Assembly (NCBI RefSeq): GCF_000251145.1
Contig: NZ_AIDW01000009.1
Location: forward strand, 62,001 to 126,000
Direction: 5' to 3'
Source of the DNA: Sphingomonas sp. PAMC 26621
Lineage (GTDB): Bacteria > Pseudomonadota > Alphaproteobacteria > Sphingomonadales > Sphingomonadaceae
Length of the DNA: 64,000 nucleotides
In this document: piece after piece, positions 1 to 9,115 of the stretch
Layout of the letters: each line of letters opens with the position of its first letter
How positions within the stretch are numbered: position 1 is the stretch's first letter
Notes under the pieces: model-generated
The model's input: the letters and a program-made list of their open reading frames with translations, nothing else
What the model was told of the DNA's origin: nothing
Databases searched by the model: none
Position numbers and translations under genes: made by a program

Positions 1-285
1 CTCACCACGGGCGCGACGACCCGGCTGATCGACGTGCTCGAGACGCGCGGCCTGATGGTGCGCGACCGTAGCGGGGAGGATCGCCGCGTCGTGCGATTGG
101 TAACGACCGAACGGGGCGCCGCGACCGTCGAAAAATTGCAAGGCAACGTCGTTTCGGCCTGGAACGAGGTGATGGCCGAATTCAGCCAGACCGACGCAGA
201 GGCCTTCGTCGACATGCTCGCGCGCGTGCTTGCCGTTGCCGAACGCGTGGCGGGCGATGCCCCGCTCGCGGAGGTGGTGCAGTGA
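1..285 (+). CDS. MarR-family transcriptional regulator (C-terminal part)
   Basis: The reading frame is open from the first base of the window, so the N-terminus lies outside. The visible part is the end of a MarR winged helix: the stretch ending VLETRGLMVRDRSGEDRR is the recognition-helix/wing region, including the DRR wing motif, followed by a C-terminal dimerisation helix. MarR proteins bind palindromic operators as dimers and usually repress the efflux genes beside them. The stop codon overlaps the GTG start of the outer-membrane efflux gene (GTGA), so it is very probably the first gene of the efflux operon and its local repressor (EmrR-like). The inducing ligand cannot be inferred. Confidence 0.85.
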   Translation, partial: LTTGATTRLIDVLETRGLMVRDRSGEDRRVVRLVTTERGAATVEKLQGNVVSAWNEVMAEFSQTDAEAFVDMLARVLAVAERVAGDAPLAEVVQ

Positions 286-1715
286 TCCGCCCGATCGGCC
301 TCGTATCGCTCGTGGCGGTCCTGTTGTCGTCCTGCGCGGCGGTCCCGCACGATCCACCGCAGGTCGCGCAGGTGCAGCCGACGACATTTGGTTTGAGCAA
401 TGCGAGCACGTCGATCGCGGCGGACTGGTGGACCGCGTTCAAGGATCCGCAGCTCGATACGCTGGTGACGATGGGCCTTGCCGCCAATCCATCGCTTGAC
501 CGTGCGCTCGCGCGAGTGCGGATGGCGCAGGCCACGCTCGGGGTACGGCGCGGCGACCAGTTGCCGCAGGTGACGCTCGACGGCCAGTCGACGTATCAGC
601 GCTTCCCGGACCGCTCGCTTTATCCGCCGCCTTTTGCGGGCAACGCCTATCCGACCACATCGGTGCAGGCGAACCTCAACTGGAACCTCGACTTGTTCGG
701 CCGCCAACGCGCGCTGGTCGCGGGTGCCCGCGCCGATGTGGCGGCGGCGGCGCTCGATGCGGCGGCGGCGCGGCTGATGGTGTCGACCTCGATCGCGCAG
801 GCCTATGTCGGGCTCGCCCGCGCGGACCAGCTGATCCGCGTCGCGGACAGTTTCGTCGCGACGCGGCGGCAGGCGCTGGGCTTCGTCAATTCGCGGATCC
901 GCAACAAGCTCGCCAGCCAGTTCGAGCTGCGCCAGGCCGAGACGCTGCTCGCCGAGGCCGATCAGGCGCGCACCCGCGCGGTCGCGCAGCGCGAATTGCT
1001 CGTCCACGCGATCGCCGCACTGGTCGGACGGGGCGCGGATTTCTACCCGCAGATCGCCAGCCCCAAACTGGCCTTCGATGCCCCGCCGATGGTCCCCGCG
1101 ATGCTCCCGGCGGATCTGCTCGGGCGGCGTCCCGATCTGCTCGCCGGGCAGGCGCGGATCGATTCCGCCGCGGCGGGGCGCAAGGTCGCGCGCGCGGACT
1201 TCCTGCCCAACGTCAGCATCCAGGCGCTCGCAGGCTTTGCCGCGCTCGGGCTCGGCAGCTTCTTCGATCTCGGCGCGCGGACCTATGGCGCTGGCCCGGC
1301 GATCCACGTGCCGATCTTCGAGGGCGGCAAGCTCAAGGCGCAATATCGTGGCGCAACCGCCGCGCTCGACGAGGCGGTCGCCGCTTATGACGATGCGGTG
1401 CTCGGCGCGGTGCGGGATTCGGCGGATGCGCTGACCCAGGTCCGCGCGACCGACCAGGATACGCTCGCGCAACGCCGCGTCGTTGCGGGGCTGCGCGAGA
1501 CGGTGCGGCTCGATCAGGTCCGTGTCTCGACCGGGCTTGGCTCGCAGCTCGACAGCATCGACGCGGGCTTCCGCCTGCTCGAGGCGGAACAGGCGCTGGT
1601 CGGACTCCAGTCCGATGCGCTGACCCGCCGGATTCAGCTCATCGCCGCGCTTGGCGGCGGTTTCGATTCTTCCTCCCCGCCGCCTGCAGCGGCCCTTGCG
1701 GACAGCGCATCATGA
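282..1715 (+). CDS. Outer-membrane efflux lipoprotein, NodT/OprM family
   Basis: A 477-residue TolC-like outer-membrane factor. The N-terminus is a lipoprotein signal with lipobox LSSC near residue 18, followed by AADWWTAFKDPQLD, the usual start of NodT-type subunits. Two OEP repeats follow, with the family-typical LLGRRPDLLAGQARIDSAAA in the middle. It would form the trimeric channel through the outer membrane for the adaptor and MFS pump encoded next. It starts with GTG overlapping the regulator stop and ends in an ATGA overlap with the adaptor, so translation is probably coupled. The substrate is unknown; EmrAB-type systems export hydrophobic drugs and uncouplers. Confidence 0.92.
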   Translation: MIRPIGLVSLVAVLLSSCAAVPHDPPQVAQVQPTTFGLSNASTSIAADWWTAFKDPQLDTLVTMGLAANPSLDRALARVRMAQATLGVRRGDQLPQVTLDGQSTYQRFPDRSLYPPPFAGNAYPTTSVQANLNWNLDLFGRQRALVAGARADVAAAALDAAAARLMVSTSIAQAYVGLARADQLIRVADSFVATRRQALGFVNSRIRNKLASQFELRQAETLLAEADQARTRAVAQRELLVHAIAALVGRGADFYPQIASPKLAFDAPPMVPAMLPADLLGRRPDLLAGQARIDSAAAGRKVARADFLPNVSIQALAGFAALGLGSFFDLGARTYGAGPAIHVPIFEGGKLKAQYRGATAALDEAVAAYDDAVLGAVRDSADALTQVRATDQDTLAQRRVVAGLRETVRLDQVRVSTGLGSQLDSIDAGFRLLEAEQALVGLQSDALTRRIQLIAALGGGFDSSSPPPAAALADSAS

Positions 1716-2968
1716 ACGACCAGACCCCCACCGACTGGAAGCGCAAGACGGAAACCGCCGAGCGCATCGATCCGGTCGTCGGCCCCGAGCCGATCGCCGC
1801 CGAACCGCCCCCCACGCCGGTCGATCCCGCGATCAAGCGCCGGTCGCGGATCCGGCGGATCGGGTTCCTGATCCTCGCGCTTGTCGTGCTGATCGGACTG
1901 ATCCTCTACGGCATCAGTGTCTTCACTGCGCCCGCGACCGAGGAAACCGACGACGCCTATGTCGCTGGCAACGTCGTCTCGGTGACGGCACGCGACGGTG
2001 GGACCGTCCTCGCGCTGCACGCGGACAACACCCAGTCGGTCAAGCGCGGCCAGCCGCTGATCGATCTCGATCCCGCGACGGTCGGCGTCCAGATGGATGC
2101 CGCGCAAGCCGCGCTCGGTCGCGCGGTCCGCGCGGTGCGCTCGACGCACGCGCAGGTCGACGCGGCGGGGGCGGAAATCGCGCAGGCGCAGGCCGAATTG
2201 TCGCGTGCGCAGAATGACTATGGCCGTCGCCAGGGCGCGGCGCGCGACGGCGCGATTTCGGGCGAGGAACTGTCGCACGCGTCCGATGCGGTCACTTCCG
2301 CGCGCGCCGCACTCGCGCTCGCCCGGGCGAAGCAGGCGCAGGCCGCGAGCACCGTCGCGGGCACCGACATCGCCAACAACCCGCAGGTGCTCGCCGCCAT
2401 CGCCGACGTCCGTCGCGCCGCGATCGACGGCAGCCACATGAAGATCCTCGCGCCGGTCACCGGGATCGTGGCGCAGCGCACCGTCCAACTCGGCCAGCGT
2501 GTTGCCGCCGGAACCCCGCTGATGGCGGTGGTGCCGCTCGACAGCCTGTGGATCGACGCCAACTTCCGCGAGACGCAGCTCCAGCATCTGCGCGTCGGGC
2601 AGCCGGTGGCGATCACCGCCGATGTCTATGGCAAGGCCGTCACCTTCCACGGCAAGGTGCTCGGGCTCGGGGCAGGGAGCGGCAACGCCTTCTCGCTGCT
2701 TCCGCCGCAGAATGCCTCGGGCAACTGGATCAAGATCGTCCAGCGCGTGCCGGTGCGGATCGCGCTCGATCCCGCCGAACTGCGCGCGCATCCGCTCCGG
2801 ATCGGCCTGTCCGTCAATGCGATCGTCTCGACCACCAACCTGTCCGGCCCGATGGTCGCAGGCAGCACCGCGCCTGCAGGCGGCGTCCAGCAAAGCCTCG
2901 ATGGCGGCCCTGAAGTCGACGCGATGGTCCGCCGGATCATCACCCAAAACCTCGGGCGCGATCGGTGA
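1712..2968 (+). CDS. HlyD/EmrA-family efflux periplasmic adaptor
   Basis: A 418-residue membrane-fusion protein. A cytoplasmic N-terminus is followed by one transmembrane helix (about residues 48-70, RIGFLILALVVLIGLILYGI) and then ETDDAYVAGNVVSVTARDGG, the classic EmrA lipoyl/barrel entry motif. The middle is an Ala/Gln-rich alpha-helical hairpin (roughly residues 130-225), then beta-barrel sequence with IDANFRETQL. It should bridge the inner-membrane MFS pump to the outer-membrane channel. ATGA overlaps on both sides place it inside a tightly coupled operon. Confidence 0.92.
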   Translation: MNDQTPTDWKRKTETAERIDPVVGPEPIAAEPPPTPVDPAIKRRSRIRRIGFLILALVVLIGLILYGISVFTAPATEETDDAYVAGNVVSVTARDGGTVLALHADNTQSVKRGQPLIDLDPATVGVQMDAAQAALGRAVRAVRSTHAQVDAAGAEIAQAQAELSRAQNDYGRRQGAARDGAISGEELSHASDAVTSARAALALARAKQAQAASTVAGTDIANNPQVLAAIADVRRAAIDGSHMKILAPVTGIVAQRTVQLGQRVAAGTPLMAVVPLDSLWIDANFRETQLQHLRVGQPVAITADVYGKAVTFHGKVLGLGAGSGNAFSLLPPQNASGNWIKIVQRVPVRIALDPAELRAHPLRIGLSVNAIVSTTNLSGPMVAGSTAPAGGVQQSLDGGPEVDAMVRRIITQNLGRDR

Positions 2969-4505
2969 GCGCACCCGCCGGCGCGGGGGCGGCCCCGCTT
3001 CGCGGCGCGACGCTCGCGGTCACCTCGATCGCGCTCGCGCTCGGCACCTTCATGCAGGTGCTCGACGGAACGATCGCCAACGTCTCGCTCCCGACGATCG
3101 CGGGCAACCTCGGCGTCTCGACGGATAACGGGACCTGGGTGATCACGTCGTTCGCGGTCGCCAATGGGGTGACCGTCCCGCTGACCGGCTGGCTGATGCA
3201 GCGGTTCGGCGTGGTGCGGACCTTTACCGTGTCGGTGGTGCTGTTCACGATCGCCTCGCTGCTGTGCGGCCTCGCGTGGGACCTGTCGTCGCTGATCGGT
3301 TTCCGGATCCTGCAGGGCGCGGTATCGGGGCCGATGATTCCGGGTAGCCAGGCGCTGCTCATCTCGATCTTTCCCGCGCATAAACGCGGTACGGCGCTCA
3401 GCATCTGGTCGATGACCACGCTCACTGCGCCGGTGCTGGGGCCGGTGCTCGGCGGCTATATTTCGGACAATTATCATTGGGGCTGGATCTTCCTGATCAA
3501 CGTCCCGGTCGGCATCGCCTGCGCGTTCGTATCATGGCGCTCCCTCGCGAGCCGCGAGACCCCGACGCGCAAATTGCCGATCGATACGGTCGGGCTGATC
3601 CTGCTCGCCTTCTGGGTGTTCAGCCTGCAGACGATGCTCGATCTCGGCAAGGATCGCGACTGGTTCAACAACCCGCTGATCGTGATCCTTTTGGTCTGCG
3701 CGTTGGTCGGGTTCGTCGCGTGGCTGATCTGGGAAATCACCGACGGCAACCCCGCGGTCGACCTCAGCCTGTTCCGTCGACGCAACTTTGCGTTCGGGAC
3801 GCTGGCTTTGTGCCTCGGCTATGCCTTGTTCTTCGCGAACAACCTGCTGCTGCCGTTGTGGCTGCAGGAGCAGATGGGGTACACCGCGACATGGGCCGGG
3901 TTCGTGGCCGCGCCGAGCGGGATCGTCGCGGTGCTCGCGACGCCGTTCGTCGGGCGGCTCAAGATCGATCCGCGCTGGCTGACGACGATGGCGTTCCTCG
4001 CCTTTGCCGGGTCGTATTTCCTGGCTCGCAATATACCCCCGACGCGAGTTTCTGGACGCTGATGTTCCCGCTGCTGTTGCAGGGGCTGGCGATGAGCATG
4101 TTCTTCGTGCCGCTCGTTACCATCTCGTTCGACGGCATTCCGGGCGAGCGGGTGCCCTCGGCAAGCGGCATCTCGAACTTCGCGCGCATCACCGCGGGCA
4201 GTTTCGCGGCGTCGATCATCACCACGACCTGGGATCGCCGCGAGGCGCTCCACCAGACACGGCTGACCGAGGTGGGCAACGACTATTCGCCCATCTACCG
4301 CCACGCGATCGAACAGTTGCAGGCAGCGGGGATGACGCAGCAGCAGGCGGCGGCTTCAGTGATGCGGCAGGTCGTTAACCAGTCGTATCTGCTGTCGTCG
4401 CTCGAACTGTTCTGGATCTGTGGATGGATGGCGGTCGTGATGATCGGCGTCATCTGGCTGACGCGGCGTCCTGCGCCGAGTGATCTGGTGGTGGCTGCGG
4501 ACTGA
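2965..4505 (+). pseudogene. EmrB/DHA2-family MFS drug exporter, frameshifted
   Basis: The first part (2965-4062) begins with LGTFMQVLDGTIANVSLPTI, the signature of the 14-helix DHA2/EmrB family, and runs through about ten membrane segments, then ends early in FLARNIPPTRVSGR. The second part, in another frame from about 4030 to 4505, continues the same protein from SQYTPDASFWTLMFPLLLQG through the last helices. Total length is 3n+2, so a single missing base near 4028-4034 explains the break; restoring it gives about 513 residues, the normal EmrB length. Either the pump is truncated in this strain or the assembly has a one-base error. Upstream subunits are intact, and the start overlaps the adaptor stop. 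Confidence 0.88.
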
Positions 4506-4622
4506 GGTCGGGACGCGCTGTCACGCCTCTACTCATCCCCGCGGCTGATGGCGAAGGGCGATCAGCCGCCGGGACGCAAGGCAGGGGGGCAGTGTTCGTC
4601 AGAACCCGCCCCCCAACGCCCT

Positions 4623-5189
4623 TTACAGCTGGTGCGCGCGCAGCATCCAGAGCTGCTTGTCGATGTCATGTGCGACTTCCTGCAGCATGTTCGACGTGAC
4701 CGGATCGGTCTCCTCGGTCGCCTTGATCCGCGCATAGATGCGATCGTTCTCGGTCTTGAACGCGACCGTCAGCATCTTCAGCCCCTCGGTATCCTTGGTT
4801 TCGGCAAAGGGCAGCTCGGGCAGCTGTGCGTTCGCCGCGACCGCGGACGGACGGCCGTCGACCGCGACGCCCAGCGCACGGTTCCGCTCGGCGACCGTGT
4901 CGATATAGCCCGCGACGGTCTTGTAGAAGTCGCCGAGCATCTCGTGCGTCGCATAGAAGGTCGGTCCGGTGACGTTCCAGTGGAGCTGCTGGATGTTCTG
5001 CTGCAATCCGATCAGCTCGTACAACGTCGCCTGCAACGCCTGCTGCGTCGGACTCGCCTTGTCGGCGGGGAGCGGAACCTGCCGCGGGGCCACTGCCGAG
5101 CGATAGATCGACAGGTCCTGCGCGGAAGCGGGCGCGTGCGCGACGAGCGTGGCGAGCAGGATGGCGGCACTGGTTTTCACGAATTGCAT
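4623..5189 (-). CDS. Dps-like ferritin with an export signal
   Basis: A 188-residue Dps/miniferritin. Residues about 24-188 cover the four-helix fold, including LHWNVTGPTFYATHEML and YIDTVAERNRALG. Ferroxidase-type residues are visible: H70, H82, D97 and E101; the position matching E. coli Dps Asp67 is Gly86, with Asp87 next to it. Residues 1-23 are a convincing Sec signal peptide (basic start, hydrophobic core, APASA cleavage box), unusual because classic Dps is cytoplasmic and binds DNA. A role in iron or peroxide handling in the periplasm is inferred. It is a single gene with a good Shine-Dalgarno (GAGGAA, 6 nt before ATG), divergent from the response regulator. Confidence 0.88.
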   Translation of the reverse strand: MQFVKTSAAILLATLVAHAPASAQDLSIYRSAVAPRQVPLPADKASPTQQALQATLYELIGLQQNIQQLHWNVTGPTFYATHEMLGDFYKTVAGYIDTVAERNRALGVAVDGRPSAVAANAQLPELPFAETKDTEGLKMLTVAFKTENDRIYARIKATEETDPVTSNMLQEVAHDIDKQLWMLRAHQL

Positions 5190-5300
5190 ACAGGTTCCTC
5201 ATACTCCGGGAAGGCCCCCAGAACCGTGGAGAAAGCCGCCAAGTTCCGGCCGATCCGGGTTAAATAACCGCCATAAAATGAACTGCATTTCACAGTCCCG

Positions 5301-5314
5301 ACAGGCTTGCCTGT
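5301..5314. promoter_or_regulatory. Inverted repeat in the dps / response-regulator intergenic region
   Basis: ACAGGC-TT-GCCTGT is a perfect 6-2-6 inverted repeat between the two divergent starts (5189 minus, 5367 plus). It is of a size that fits a dimeric regulator, about 52 bp before the response-regulator start and 112 bp from dps. It could equally be a chance hairpin; no matching regulator was identified. Confidence 0.3.
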
Positions 5315-5366
5315 GCTAGGCCCAACCTCACGCAATCCATCCCCGTTCGTTTCGAGTACCCTGACC

Positions 5367-6044
5367 GTGGCGCGCATTTTATTGATCGAGGACGACGACG
5401 GGACCGCGCAGGAGATCCTGCTCGGTCTGTCGCGCGCGGGCTATGTCGCGACGCGCGCGGCGACGGGTGCGGATGGCCTCGCCGCGATCCGCAGCGGGGA
5501 CAACGACCTCGTCATCGTCGACCGGCAACTGCCCGATAGCGAGGGGCTCGATTTGATCGCGACGATGCGGGGGGAAGGGATCCGTACCCCCGCGCTCGTG
5601 CTCAGCGCGATGGGGAGCCTCGACGATCGCGTCCGCGGGCTGCGCGCGGGCGGCGACGATTACCTCCCCAAGCCGTTCGCGCTGATCGAACTGCTCGCCC
5701 GGATCGAGGCGCTGCTCCGCCGCCCGGTCGAGGGGCGCGAGACGCGGCTGTTCGCGGGCCCGATCGACATCGACCTGCTGGCCGGCACGGCGATGCGCAA
5801 CGGGCGCGATCTCGAACTGCTCCCGCGCGAATTGCTGCTGCTCGAATATCTGATCCGGCGGCCCGGCCGGGTCGTCACGCGGATGATGCTGCTGCAGGAC
5901 GTGTGGGGCTATAATTTCGACCCGCGCAGCAATGTCGTCGACGTCCACATGAGCCGCCTCCGCCGGAAGGTCGATGGCGAAGGGGACCTGCCGCTGATAC
6001 GCAACGTGCGCGGGGAAGGGTATCGCTTCGATGCCCCTGCGTGA
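5367..6044 (+). CDS. OmpR/PhoB-family response regulator
   Basis: A receiver domain (residues about 1-118: RILLIEDDDG, phosphoacceptor Asp52 in VIVDRQLPD, conserved Lys in DYLPKPF) is followed by a winged-helix DNA-binding domain ending in the typical NVRGEGYRF. I chose the GTG at 5367 (225 residues) because the receiver fold begins right there; an upstream in-frame start at 5307 would only add an unstructured Pro/Ser-rich tail. It overlaps the following sensor kinase gene by 14 bp, so they form a cognate pair. The sequence resembles TctD/QseB-type regulators, but the signal and targets cannot be read from here. Confidence 0.9.
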   Translation: MARILLIEDDDGTAQEILLGLSRAGYVATRAATGADGLAAIRSGDNDLVIVDRQLPDSEGLDLIATMRGEGIRTPALVLSAMGSLDDRVRGLRAGGDDYLPKPFALIELLARIEALLRRPVEGRETRLFAGPIDIDLLAGTAMRNGRDLELLPRELLLLEYLIRRPGRVVTRMMLLQDVWGYNFDPRSNVVDVHMSRLRRKVDGEGDLPLIRNVRGEGYRFDAPA

Positions 6045-7404
6045 GCGCGGTGCCAAGGTGATCGGACGCGGAACGTTGCTGCGCTGGGGGATTGCGATCG
6101 CGCTTCTGCTCGCGGTTCAGTCGGTCGCGATGGCGGCGCTCTTCTGGGTGTCGGCGCGCGAGGGGCATCGCGGCGAGCTGGACGAGGCGCTGCTCCACGA
6201 TTGCACCGCGTTCGCCGCGCTCGCGCCGTCCGCGCGCGGGATGGAACTGCACCGTCAGCTCGAGCTCGATATCCACCGGGATCGCTTCCTCGCGATCGCG
6301 GATGCGCGGGGACACGTGCTGTACGGCAACATCGCGGTGCTGCCGACTGGGATCGCCATGAACGGCATCGGCACCGCGACCGTCACGCCAACGACGCTGC
6401 CGGGCAAGACCAGCGACGTCGCGCGGGGGCGGCTGTGCCGGTTGCCGGGGGGGCAAGTGCTGTTCACCGGGATCGACCTCGACGACAGCGAACAAGCGCT
6501 GCGGATCGTCGAACGGACGTTGCTGTTCGCGTTTCTGCCCGGGTTGGTGATCGCAGTGCTGGGGGGCTGGTACGTGGCGCGGCGTGCGGGGCGGCAGCTC
6601 GATGCGGTTCGCGTGCTGTCCGAGCAGATCACCCGTGGTGAGCTCAACCGCCGCCTGCCGGTCGCCGAACATCCCGACAGCTTCGGGCAGTTGTGCGCGC
6701 ACATCAACGCGATGCTCGACCGGATCGAGACGCTGGTCGGCGAAGTCCGCGGGATCGGCGACGATATCGCGCACCAGTTGCGTACCCCGCTCACCCGGCT
6801 CCGCGCACGGGTCGAGCGCGAGATGGAGGATGCGGTCTCGCGCGACGATTTCGCGCGCGCGGGTACGGCGACGTTGGCGGATGTCGACCAGGCGCTCGCG
6901 ATCGTCGCGGCGTTGCTGCGGATCCACGAGATCGAACATCGCGCAAAATGCGCTGGCTTCACCCGGGTCGACCTCGGCGCGCTGGTGCGCGACGTCGGGG
7001 AACTCTACGCGCCGGTGGCGGAGGATAGCGGCCGGACGCTCGCGATTGCGATCGACGGCGACGCGGCGGTCTCGGCGGACCGCGACCTCCTTGGGGAGGC
7101 GCTCTCGAACCTGATCGACAATGCGGTGAAGTTCGGTCCGCCCGGCGGCACCGTCACGCTGTCGTTCACGGTGGATGGCACCGCCGCAACGATCACGGTG
7201 GCGGACGAGGGTGCGGGGATCGCCCCCGCCGACCGCGAGCGCGTGTTCCAGCGCTTCTTCCGCGCGCGGGGCCTGCAGAACGTCCCCGGCACCGGGCTGG
7301 GGCTGAGTCTGGTACGCGCGATTGCTGATCTCCACGGCTTCGTGCTCGCGTTGTCGGACCGTGGCAGCGCGGTGTCGATCACGGTTCCGCTCGATCGCGG
7401 CTGA
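6031..7404 (+). CDS. Sensor histidine kinase
   Basis: A 457-residue membrane kinase. TM1 spans about residues 18-40, a periplasmic sensor of about 120 residues follows, TM2 spans about 162-182, and HAMP covers about 185-235. The HisKA box has phosphoacceptor His248 in DDIAHQLRTPLTRLRAR. The ATPase domain shows N (NLIDNAVKF), G1 (DEGAGIAPADRERVFQRFF) and G2 (GTGLGLSLVRAIADLHG) boxes. It is the cognate kinase of the overlapping response regulator. The periplasmic domain is not a family I recognise, so the ligand is unknown. Confidence 0.92.
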   Translation: MPLRERGAKVIGRGTLLRWGIAIALLLAVQSVAMAALFWVSAREGHRGELDEALLHDCTAFAALAPSARGMELHRQLELDIHRDRFLAIADARGHVLYGNIAVLPTGIAMNGIGTATVTPTTLPGKTSDVARGRLCRLPGGQVLFTGIDLDDSEQALRIVERTLLFAFLPGLVIAVLGGWYVARRAGRQLDAVRVLSEQITRGELNRRLPVAEHPDSFGQLCAHINAMLDRIETLVGEVRGIGDDIAHQLRTPLTRLRARVEREMEDAVSRDDFARAGTATLADVDQALAIVAALLRIHEIEHRAKCAGFTRVDLGALVRDVGELYAPVAEDSGRTLAIAIDGDAAVSADRDLLGEALSNLIDNAVKFGPPGGTVTLSFTVDGTAATITVADEGAGIAPADRERVFQRFFRARGLQNVPGTGLGLSLVRAIADLHGFVLALSDRGSAVSITVPLDRG

Positions 7405-7409
7405 TCCGA

Positions 7410-7437
7410 TTGGGATCGGCGGGCGCGTCCCTATATC
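7410..7437 (+). promoter_or_regulatory. Candidate promoter for the alkB-like gene (leaderless)
   Basis: TTGGGA at 7410-7415 and TATATC at 7432-7437 are separated by 16 nt, a plausible housekeeping -35/-10 pair. The ATG at 7444 lies only 6 nt after the -10 hexamer, so the transcript would start at or near the start codon with no Shine-Dalgarno. Leaderless mRNAs are common in alphaproteobacteria. Motif match only. Confidence 0.4.
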
Positions 7438-7443
7438 GGCGGG

Positions 7444-8046
7444 ATGGCATCGCACCAGATCGACCTGTTCGCCGTGCCGTCGCTCCCGGGAGTGTCGGCC
7501 GCAGAAGATTTCCTGTCGCCCGCCGAGGAGCAGGCGCTGATCGCGACGATCGACGCGACCGCGCTGACGCCGTTCCGCTTCCAGCAATGGCTGGGCAAGC
7601 GGCTGACCGCGTCGTTCGGCTGGCATTACGATTTCGAGCGCGGCACTTTCGCCCCGACCGATCCGATCCCCGATGCGTTGCTCCCGGTTCGCGCGCGGGC
7701 AGCGGCGTTTGCGGGGCTGGCACCCGAGGCGCTCGTCCAGGCGCTGCTGATTCGCTACGACCCGGGGGCGGGGATCGGCTGGCACCGCGACCGGCCGCTG
7801 TTCGAGCATGTCATCGGCCTGTCGCTCGGCGCGCCCGCGACGATGCGGTTCCGGCTGCGCGACGGCGAGCGGGATGGGCGCGCGATCTACCGTCGCGTGG
7901 CCCAGCCGCTGGCGCCGCGCGGGATCTATCATTTGGCGGGCGCGGCACGGTGGGACTGGGAGCACAGCATCACCCCGATCGAGGCGCCACGCTGGTCGGT
8001 GACGTTTCGCAGCGTGTCGGAGCGGGGGCGGGCGGTGGTGAGGTGA
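7444..8046 (+). CDS. AlkB-like 2-oxoglutarate/Fe(II) dioxygenase
   Basis: A 200-residue protein with the AlkB core. The iron ligands are His114 and Asp116 in the HRD triad (GIGWHRDRPLF) and His174 in WEHSI; Arg183 and Arg189 (PRWSVTFRS) fit the 2-oxoglutarate-binding pair. Members remove methyl or alkyl groups from nucleic-acid bases by oxidation, or modify proteins. This short form lacks extra domains and resembles bacterial AlkB paralogues rather than the Ada-linked enzyme. It stands alone after the two-component genes and converges with the glycosyltransferase on the other strand. Confidence 0.88.
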   Translation: MASHQIDLFAVPSLPGVSAAEDFLSPAEEQALIATIDATALTPFRFQQWLGKRLTASFGWHYDFERGTFAPTDPIPDALLPVRARAAAFAGLAPEALVQALLIRYDPGAGIGWHRDRPLFEHVIGLSLGAPATMRFRLRDGERDGRAIYRRVAQPLAPRGIYHLAGAARWDWEHSITPIEAPRWSVTFRSVSERGRAVVR

Positions 8047-8053
8047 CGGAACG

Positions 8054-9115
8054 CTACCCCCGCGCCGCGCGCCAGCGCTGCACCGACCGCACGCCGCCGA
8101 CGAACCGCGAGAGGACGAGCTCCTCGATGCCGGCATAACCAAGCCCGAGATGATCCGGCCGCACCCCCGCCGCATCGCCCAGCCGGAGTCCGCCGGTGCG
8201 CAACCCCGCACGACCGATCCGCGCCCAGCGGCGCGCGGTTTCCCAGCGGATCAGCTTGGCGCTTTCCTTGTCCGGACGGTGCGTGGCGAGGAAATCCTCC
8301 TGCAACCGCACCAGCGCCGTGCCGACGCGCTCGAGCGTCGGGCGGTCCGGGACGGGGGCGTGCGCAGTGACATGCGCGACGATCAACGCGGCGGTCCCGG
8401 CCGCCTCGTCCCCGAACAACGAAGCATAGGCTTCCGCGAGCACGCGTGTCGCGCTGTCGCGCATCGCGGTCGCCTGGCGTTGCGACGCGCCGCCGGGATG
8501 GCGGCGATAGGTCAGCAGTTCCGCATCGAGCCGCGCGATCCCGCCGAACGCATTGATGCGGTGGTAGAGGTCGAAATCCTCGGCATATTGCAGCTCGGGC
8601 CGGTTGAACGGATCGAGCCGCCGCGCGGCGTCGCCGCGCAGCATCACCGAGGACCAGACCAACGGGTTCTCGATCCGGAGCAGCCACTGGATCAACGCCG
8701 GCGTCGAGACGGGGGCGAGCGCGGAGGGCAGGATCGCGCCCTCGTACAGCACATTGGCGGCGGTACCCACCAATACCATCGCGGGGTTCGCCTCGAGATA
8801 GCCGATCTGGCGCGCAAACCGTTCGGGATGGCACAGATCATCCTGGTCGAGCGCCGCGATATACCGCCCGCGCGCGAGCGAAAGCGCGGCGTTGCGCGTC
8901 AGCACGACGCCGCGATTCTGTTCGGCGCGGATCAGCCGGATCCGCGGGTCGTCGACCGCGGCGACGATGGCCGCGGTGTCGTCCCGCGAGCAATCGTCGA
9001 TCACGATCACCTCGAAATCGCGCATCGTCTGCGCCTGCAGCGACGCGAGGGTTTGGCGGACCAGCGCGCCGCCATTGTAGGTCGGGATCAGGACACTGAC
9101 GAGCGGATCGCTCAT
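8054..9115 (-). CDS. Family 2 glycosyltransferase
   Basis: A 353-residue GT-A fold enzyme. The N-terminus SVLIPTYNGGALVRQTLASL and VIVIDDCSRDDT form the nucleotide-sugar site; the metal-binding DxD-type motif is ALDQDD (Asp90, Asp92, Asp93). It has no transmembrane segment, so it is likely cytosolic or peripheral. I start it at ATG 9115 because the GT fold begins at once; a longer frame upstream only reads the neighbouring gene out of frame. The start overlaps the stop of the fusion gene (ATGA), so the two are translationally coupled and probably act in one glycan pathway. The acceptor sugar is unknown. Confidence 0.9.
   Translation of the reverse strand: MSDPLVSVLIPTYNGGALVRQTLASLQAQTMRDFEVIVIDDCSRDDTAAIVAAVDDPRIRLIRAEQNRGVVLTRNAALSLARGRYIAALDQDDLCHPERFARQIGYLEANPAMVLVGTAANVLYEGAILPSALAPVSTPALIQWLLRIENPLVWSSVMLRGDAARRLDPFNRPELQYAEDFDLYHRINAFGGIARLDAELLTYRRHPGGASQRQATAMRDSATRVLAEAYASLFGDEAAGTAALIVAHVTAHAPVPDRPTLERVGTALVRLQEDFLATHRPDKESAKLIRWETARRWARIGRAGLRTGGLRLGDAAGVRPDHLGLGYAGIEELVLSRFVGGVRSVQRWRAARG

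Noticed and set aside
5875..8211. A 778-residue minus-strand frame opposite the kinase and AlkB genes
   Set aside because: It is composed of Arg/Gln/Asp-rich shadow sequence; the opposite strand holds well-conserved proteins.
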